Source: Alphaproteobacteria bacterium (lineage in GTDB: Bacteria; Pseudomonadota; Alphaproteobacteria; Rickettsiales; SXRF01). From it: a stretch of DNA of 48,606 nucleotides. The stretch is from NCBI GenBank assembly GCA_013288305.1, contig JABDCD010000005.1, positions 1-48,606 on the forward strand, given 5' to 3'. Numbering within the stretch: position 1 is the stretch's first letter; every line of letters begins with the position of its first letter. This document shows, one piece after another, positions 46,221 to 48,606 of this stretch. The notes under the pieces are model-generated. The model made no database searches. It saw nothing but the letters and a program-made list of their open reading frames with translations, and was not told the origin of the DNA. Both the position numbers and the translations under genes were made by a program.

Positions 46221-47283
46221 TGATCACCCTGCGGGACGCGCAGCGTCAGCGCAGGACCCCTTTCAAATTGCACGAGATCCTGCGCCTCGCAGGCTCGCGC
46301 AGGATTATAGGGGTTTCACCCTCCTCGAAATGAGCATCGTGCTGGTCATCATCGCCGTGGTGGTGGGTGGCGGGATGACTATGTTCTCCGCCTCGCTGCA
46401 GAAACGCCAGTTCCAGGAAACGCAATTCAAATTGAAAGCCATCCAGAAAGCGCTGCTCGATTACCGTATGGCCAATAACCGTATTCCCTGCCCGGCGGAC
46501 GTGACGCTGGCGCTGACCGATACGAATTTCGGCGTCGAAGCGAGTACTGCCGGTGATTGCTATAGCACCGGCACCGTCAAGGCCAATTATAGAAATCTCG
46601 TTGCCCCGACCGGCACTACCCATACGACCACCACCGTCGACACCATGAGTTCGACCACCGGAATCAGCGCCGGTATGGCAATTTCAGGAAGCGGTATCCC
46701 GGTGGGAGATACCGTTGCCAGCGTGACCAATGGCACAACGATTGTATTGACTACGGCGGCGACGGCCTCAGCCGCAGGGGTTACGCTGACTTTCGTCGAT
46801 AATGTCCAAGGCATGGTACCCACCGTTACTCTTCGCCTGCCGGATGATTACGCCATCGACGGCTGGGGGCGGCGCATCATGTATGCTGTCGATGCCAGGT
46901 TTACCGCCACCAGTGCGCTGACGAGCACAGTCATACCCGCTACTGATGCCGGTTACAGGATGACCGTCAACGATGAGTCGGGAAATGCCAAAACCTACGC
47001 CGCGGCTTATGTGCTGGTCAGCTTCGGCCCCAACGGCCACGGTGCATTTCCGCGCAACGGCGCCGCCCTTAACGCGCGCATCAGTTCCGCCTCGGCCAAT
47101 ACCGATGAGCAAAAAAATTGTGATTGTAGCAGCGCCACCCCACCCGTTGCCGCCTCGACCAATGGCATCTTTGGCGTCTTTGTCCAGAAGCAGCCGACGC
47201 TGAATACTGCCAATGTGCTGGATTCCTTCGACGATATCGTCGCCTTCGGATCAAGGTCGGACCTACGCAGCCCGACGGAGTGA
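46198..47283 (+). CDS. prepilin/pseudopilin-like protein with an unusual leader
   Basis: 361 aa if ATG 46198 is used; no in-frame start exists between there and the prepilin motif, so the leader must overlap the end of lpdA. Gly39-Phe40 (YRGFTLLEMSIVLVIIAVVV) is a type IV prepilin cleavage site with Glu+5, followed by the hydrophobic helix and KAIQKALLDYRMANNRIPCPAD. Residues 11-36 of the leader come from a palindromic element. The region around ISAGMAISGSGIPVGDTVAS and TIVLTTAATASAAGVTLTF resembles repeats of phage tail fibres and adhesins. Probable surface or secretion-related minor pilin; role not assignable. Starts at 46177 or 46192 are alternatives. Confidence 0.82.
   Translation: MEKWCIFSDHPAGRAASAQDPFQIARDPAPRRLAQDYRGFTLLEMSIVLVIIAVVVGGGMTMFSASLQKRQFQETQFKLKAIQKALLDYRMANNRIPCPADVTLALTDTNFGVEASTAGDCYSTGTVKANYRNLVAPTGTTHTTTTVDTMSSTTGISAGMAISGSGIPVGDTVASVTNGTTIVLTTAATASAAGVTLTFVDNVQGMVPTVTLRLPDDYAIDGWGRRIMYAVDARFTATSALTSTVIPATDAGYRMTVNDESGNAKTYAAAYVLVSFGPNGHGAFPRNGAALNARISSASANTDEQKNCDCSSATPPVAASTNGIFGVFVQKQPTLNTANVLDSFDDIVAFGSRSDLRSPTE
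46228..46305. repeat. ATCCTGYG-family double hairpin in the pseudopilin leader
   Basis: First hairpin: CCTGCG (46228-46233) and GACGC (46235-46239) pair with GCGTC (46243-46247) and CGCAGG (46250-46255). Second: ATCCTGCG (46277-46284) pairs with CGCAGGAT (46298-46305). Third copy of the family seen in aguB and after tpiA. Confidence 0.87.
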
Positions 47284-47286
47284 GAA

Positions 47287-47889
47287 TTACGCCGCCCTCC
47301 GCCCGAACCACCCCTTGATCCGCCCCTTTGCCTTTTCGATTTTCATGACGTCTTCGATGCGGCGGGCGAGGAATGCCCAGATTTTTTCCTGGGCCGCGCT
47401 TTTGTCGTCGAGCCAATAAAGCAACGTCGCGGAATACACGCCCCCCAGCAACAGACGCTTGGTATAAAAATTGAAATCGGTGGAAATATCCCCGGCGGCG
47501 TACCACATCGCATCCACGGTATCATAAAGGCTTTTCAAGGCGCGGTGGGCGTAAAGCGGCATCGCCAGCAACGCCACCGTCCGCCGCACGGCCTCGCGGT
47601 GCGGCGTCAATAATTCGAGGCGCAGGCGTATGGCGGTGGTGATGCGCTCGCGGATTTTCATGTTCTCCAGATGATAACCGGAAAGCGCTTCCAGCATGGC
47701 ATGGTCGGTGGCGCGGATGAAGCTTTCGACGGCATCGATGGCGCCGCCGGGAAACACGCGGATGGCGTCGGTTTCCTTATAGCCTGCCGCTACGGCCGCC
47801 TTGGCCAGCGTCTGTGCGGTCCATCCCTCGAACGGCACGAGCGGCAATGCATGTACGAGTATGTCAGCGGCGGCTTGGGATTTGTTCAT
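47287..47889 (-). CDS. COQ9-family protein
   Basis: 200 aa from ATG 47889. Family pattern: N-terminal helix-turn-helix-like TetR-type fold (VPFEGWTAQTLAKAAVAAGY), IRERITTAIRLRLELL, then LYDTVDAMWYAAGDISTDFN and FYTKRLLLGGVYSATLLYWL, the lipid-binding helical core typical of COQ9. Mitochondrial COQ9 binds isoprenoid lipids and presents substrate to COQ7 in ubiquinone synthesis; alphaproteobacterial homologues are thought to act likewise. It is convergent with the pseudopilin gene and follows the histidine kinase gene across a palindromic element. Confidence 0.9.
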   Translation of the reverse strand: MNKSQAAADILVHALPLVPFEGWTAQTLAKAAVAAGYKETDAIRVFPGGAIDAVESFIRATDHAMLEALSGYHLENMKIRERITTAIRLRLELLTPHREAVRRTVALLAMPLYAHRALKSLYDTVDAMWYAAGDISTDFNFYTKRLLLGGVYSATLLYWLDDKSAAQEKIWAFLARRIEDVMKIEKAKGRIKGWFGRRAA

Positions 47890-47890
47890 A

Positions 47891-47964
47891 CAAATAAATG
47901 TCAAATGTCAAAAAACAAATGTCAATAGATACATCGCCATTTGACATTTGATAATTGACATTTG
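47891..47964. repeat. opposing ATGTCAAA / TTTGACAT microrepeats between kinase and COQ9 genes
   Basis: Left side 47891-47925 has three AAATGTCAA words; right side 47939-47964 has two TTTGACATTTG-type words in complementary sense. The longest stem pairs CAAATGTCAA with TTGACATTTG. It fills the gap of about 77 bases between two minus-strand genes and leaves no clear ribosome site for COQ9. Confidence 0.75.
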
Positions 47965-47966
47965 GC

Positions 47967-48606
47967 TTAGTTAGCCACCTGCAGATAATCCGCTGTTTTG
48001 ACGAGGGCGGCGCGGACGCAGTGTTTCGGCAGGTTGATGGTGACCGTGGTGCCGTCGCCGGGCTTGCTTTCGACGTTCACATTGCCGCCGTGCAGGGCGA
48101 CGAATTCGCGCGTCAGCGCCAGCCCCAGCCCGATGCTGCGGTTATTTCCCGCCGTCCAGCAATTATCTTCCTTGAGGGCGGTGACGATGGCGTCGAGCTT
48201 GACATCCGACATGCCCGAGCCGGCATCGTGCACGGTGAACAGCAGCCGCCCGCCGCCGGTTTTTTCGCAAGCGAGCGTGACGCGGCCGCCCTCGCGGCTG
48301 AATTTGATGGCGTTGGCGACGAGATGGCCAAGAATGTGCTGCAGCTTGAGCCGGTCGACATAGAGCAGCATGTCCACGTCGAGGGGAGGGGTTTCCAGTG
48401 CGACCTGGGCGGCATGGGCGTGGTGTTTCTGCGCGTCCGCCACCTGCCGCAGGATGTCGCCGGCATAGACTTCTTCGCGCGCAAGCTGGACGCGCCCGGC
48501 GTCGATGTCGGCGATTTCCAAAAGGTCTTCGATCTTGGCCAGCAGATCGTAGCCGCTTTCCTGGATGTGCTTGACGTATTCGATATATTGCGGATTTTCG
48601 ATCTTG
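47967..48606 (-). CDS. sensor histidine kinase, C-terminal part (5' end outside window)
   Basis: The minus frame is open from the window edge to TAA at 47967-47969. Visible: the second helix of the dimerisation domain (YVKHIQESGYDLLAKIEDLL, then EIADIDAGR), followed by a HATPase_c domain with N box HLVANAIKFSREGG, G1 box DAGSGM, a lid region and G2 box IGLGLALTREFVALHGG. The H-box His lies beyond the edge. Gene ends in KTADYLQVAN. Target regulator unknown; many alphaproteobacterial kinases of this type (PAS-containing, PleC/DivJ-like) act in cell-cycle control, but the sensor part is not seen. Confidence 0.9.
   Translation of the reverse strand, partial: KIENPQYIEYVKHIQESGYDLLAKIEDLLEIADIDAGRVQLAREEVYAGDILRQVADAQKHHAHAAQVALETPPLDVDMLLYVDRLKLQHILGHLVANAIKFSREGGRVTLACEKTGGGRLLFTVHDAGSGMSDVKLDAIVTALKEDNCWTAGNNRSIGLGLALTREFVALHGGNVNVESKPGDGTTVTINLPKHCVRAALVKTADYLQVAN

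Noticed and set aside
47891..47964. CRISPR array
   Set aside because: Repeated words are seven to ten bases, in opposing orientation, with no regular spacers; no cas genes in the window.

Overview
The window is chromosomal DNA from an alphaproteobacterium. Supporting features are the gene orders rimP-nusA-infB-rbfA-truB-rpsO-pnp and tpiA-secG-pyrG-kdsA ... eno-ftsB-pdhA-pdhB-pdhC-lpdA, a COQ9-family gene, a BTLCP-type cysteine proteinase, and a perfect TTAA-N7-TTAA (CtrA-type) box. PdhB has no N-terminal lipoyl domain and there is no ylxR gene between nusA and infB. Both hint at an early-branching or poorly sampled lineage (Micavibrio-like or similar), but I cannot fix the genus from sequence alone.

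Layout. 1-2178: C-terminally truncated SPINDLY-type O-GlcNAc transferase and a tRNA-Val(CAC). 2267-7823: NADP-isocitrate dehydrogenase and a membrane protein on +. Then a run of minus-strand genes: Tat-exported MsrB, a small secreted protein, a creatininase-family protein, a receiver-Hpt protein with Glu in place of the phospho-Asp, a previously unmarked 47-aa Flp pilin and a membrane-anchored Pro/Ala-rich protein. 7932-16655: promoter, three-hairpin leader and the translation/RNA-decay operon rimP-nusA-infB-rbfA-truB-rpsO-pnp. 16734-23428: surface acyltransferase, Lys-rich H1-like protein, BTLCP protease, parC, an unknown gene and recO. 23511-26132: TetR regulator with aguB and aguA, which convert agmatine to putrescine. 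26137-30886: unknown gene, sirtuin, trpE, ppiD. 30973-37768: tpiA, secG, pyrG, kdsA, two unknown genes, eno, ftsB. 38730-46220: the pyruvate dehydrogenase cluster, interrupted by a tiny lipoprotein, hicAB, a DUF3147 gene, an AT-rich membrane gene, a mntA/hepT pair and a DUF4431 gene. 46198-48606: pseudopilin-like protein, COQ9 and a partial histidine kinase.

The most striking signal is not a gene. At least ten nested palindromic elements of about 40-110 bp are scattered through the window. Four lie in frame inside conserved genes (truB, recO, aguB, pdhC), one forms the 3' end of tpiA, and one supplies much of the leader of a pseudopilin gene. Several belong to a family with outer arms ATCCTGYG/CRCAGGAT around a variable inner stem. 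Others are built from a short word repeated on one arm and its complement repeated on the other. They resemble Rickettsia palindromic elements in behaviour. Two intergenic regions 30 kb apart also share 21-bp direct repeats followed by an AT-rich stretch, TTGACATTT-like words and a TTAACC box.
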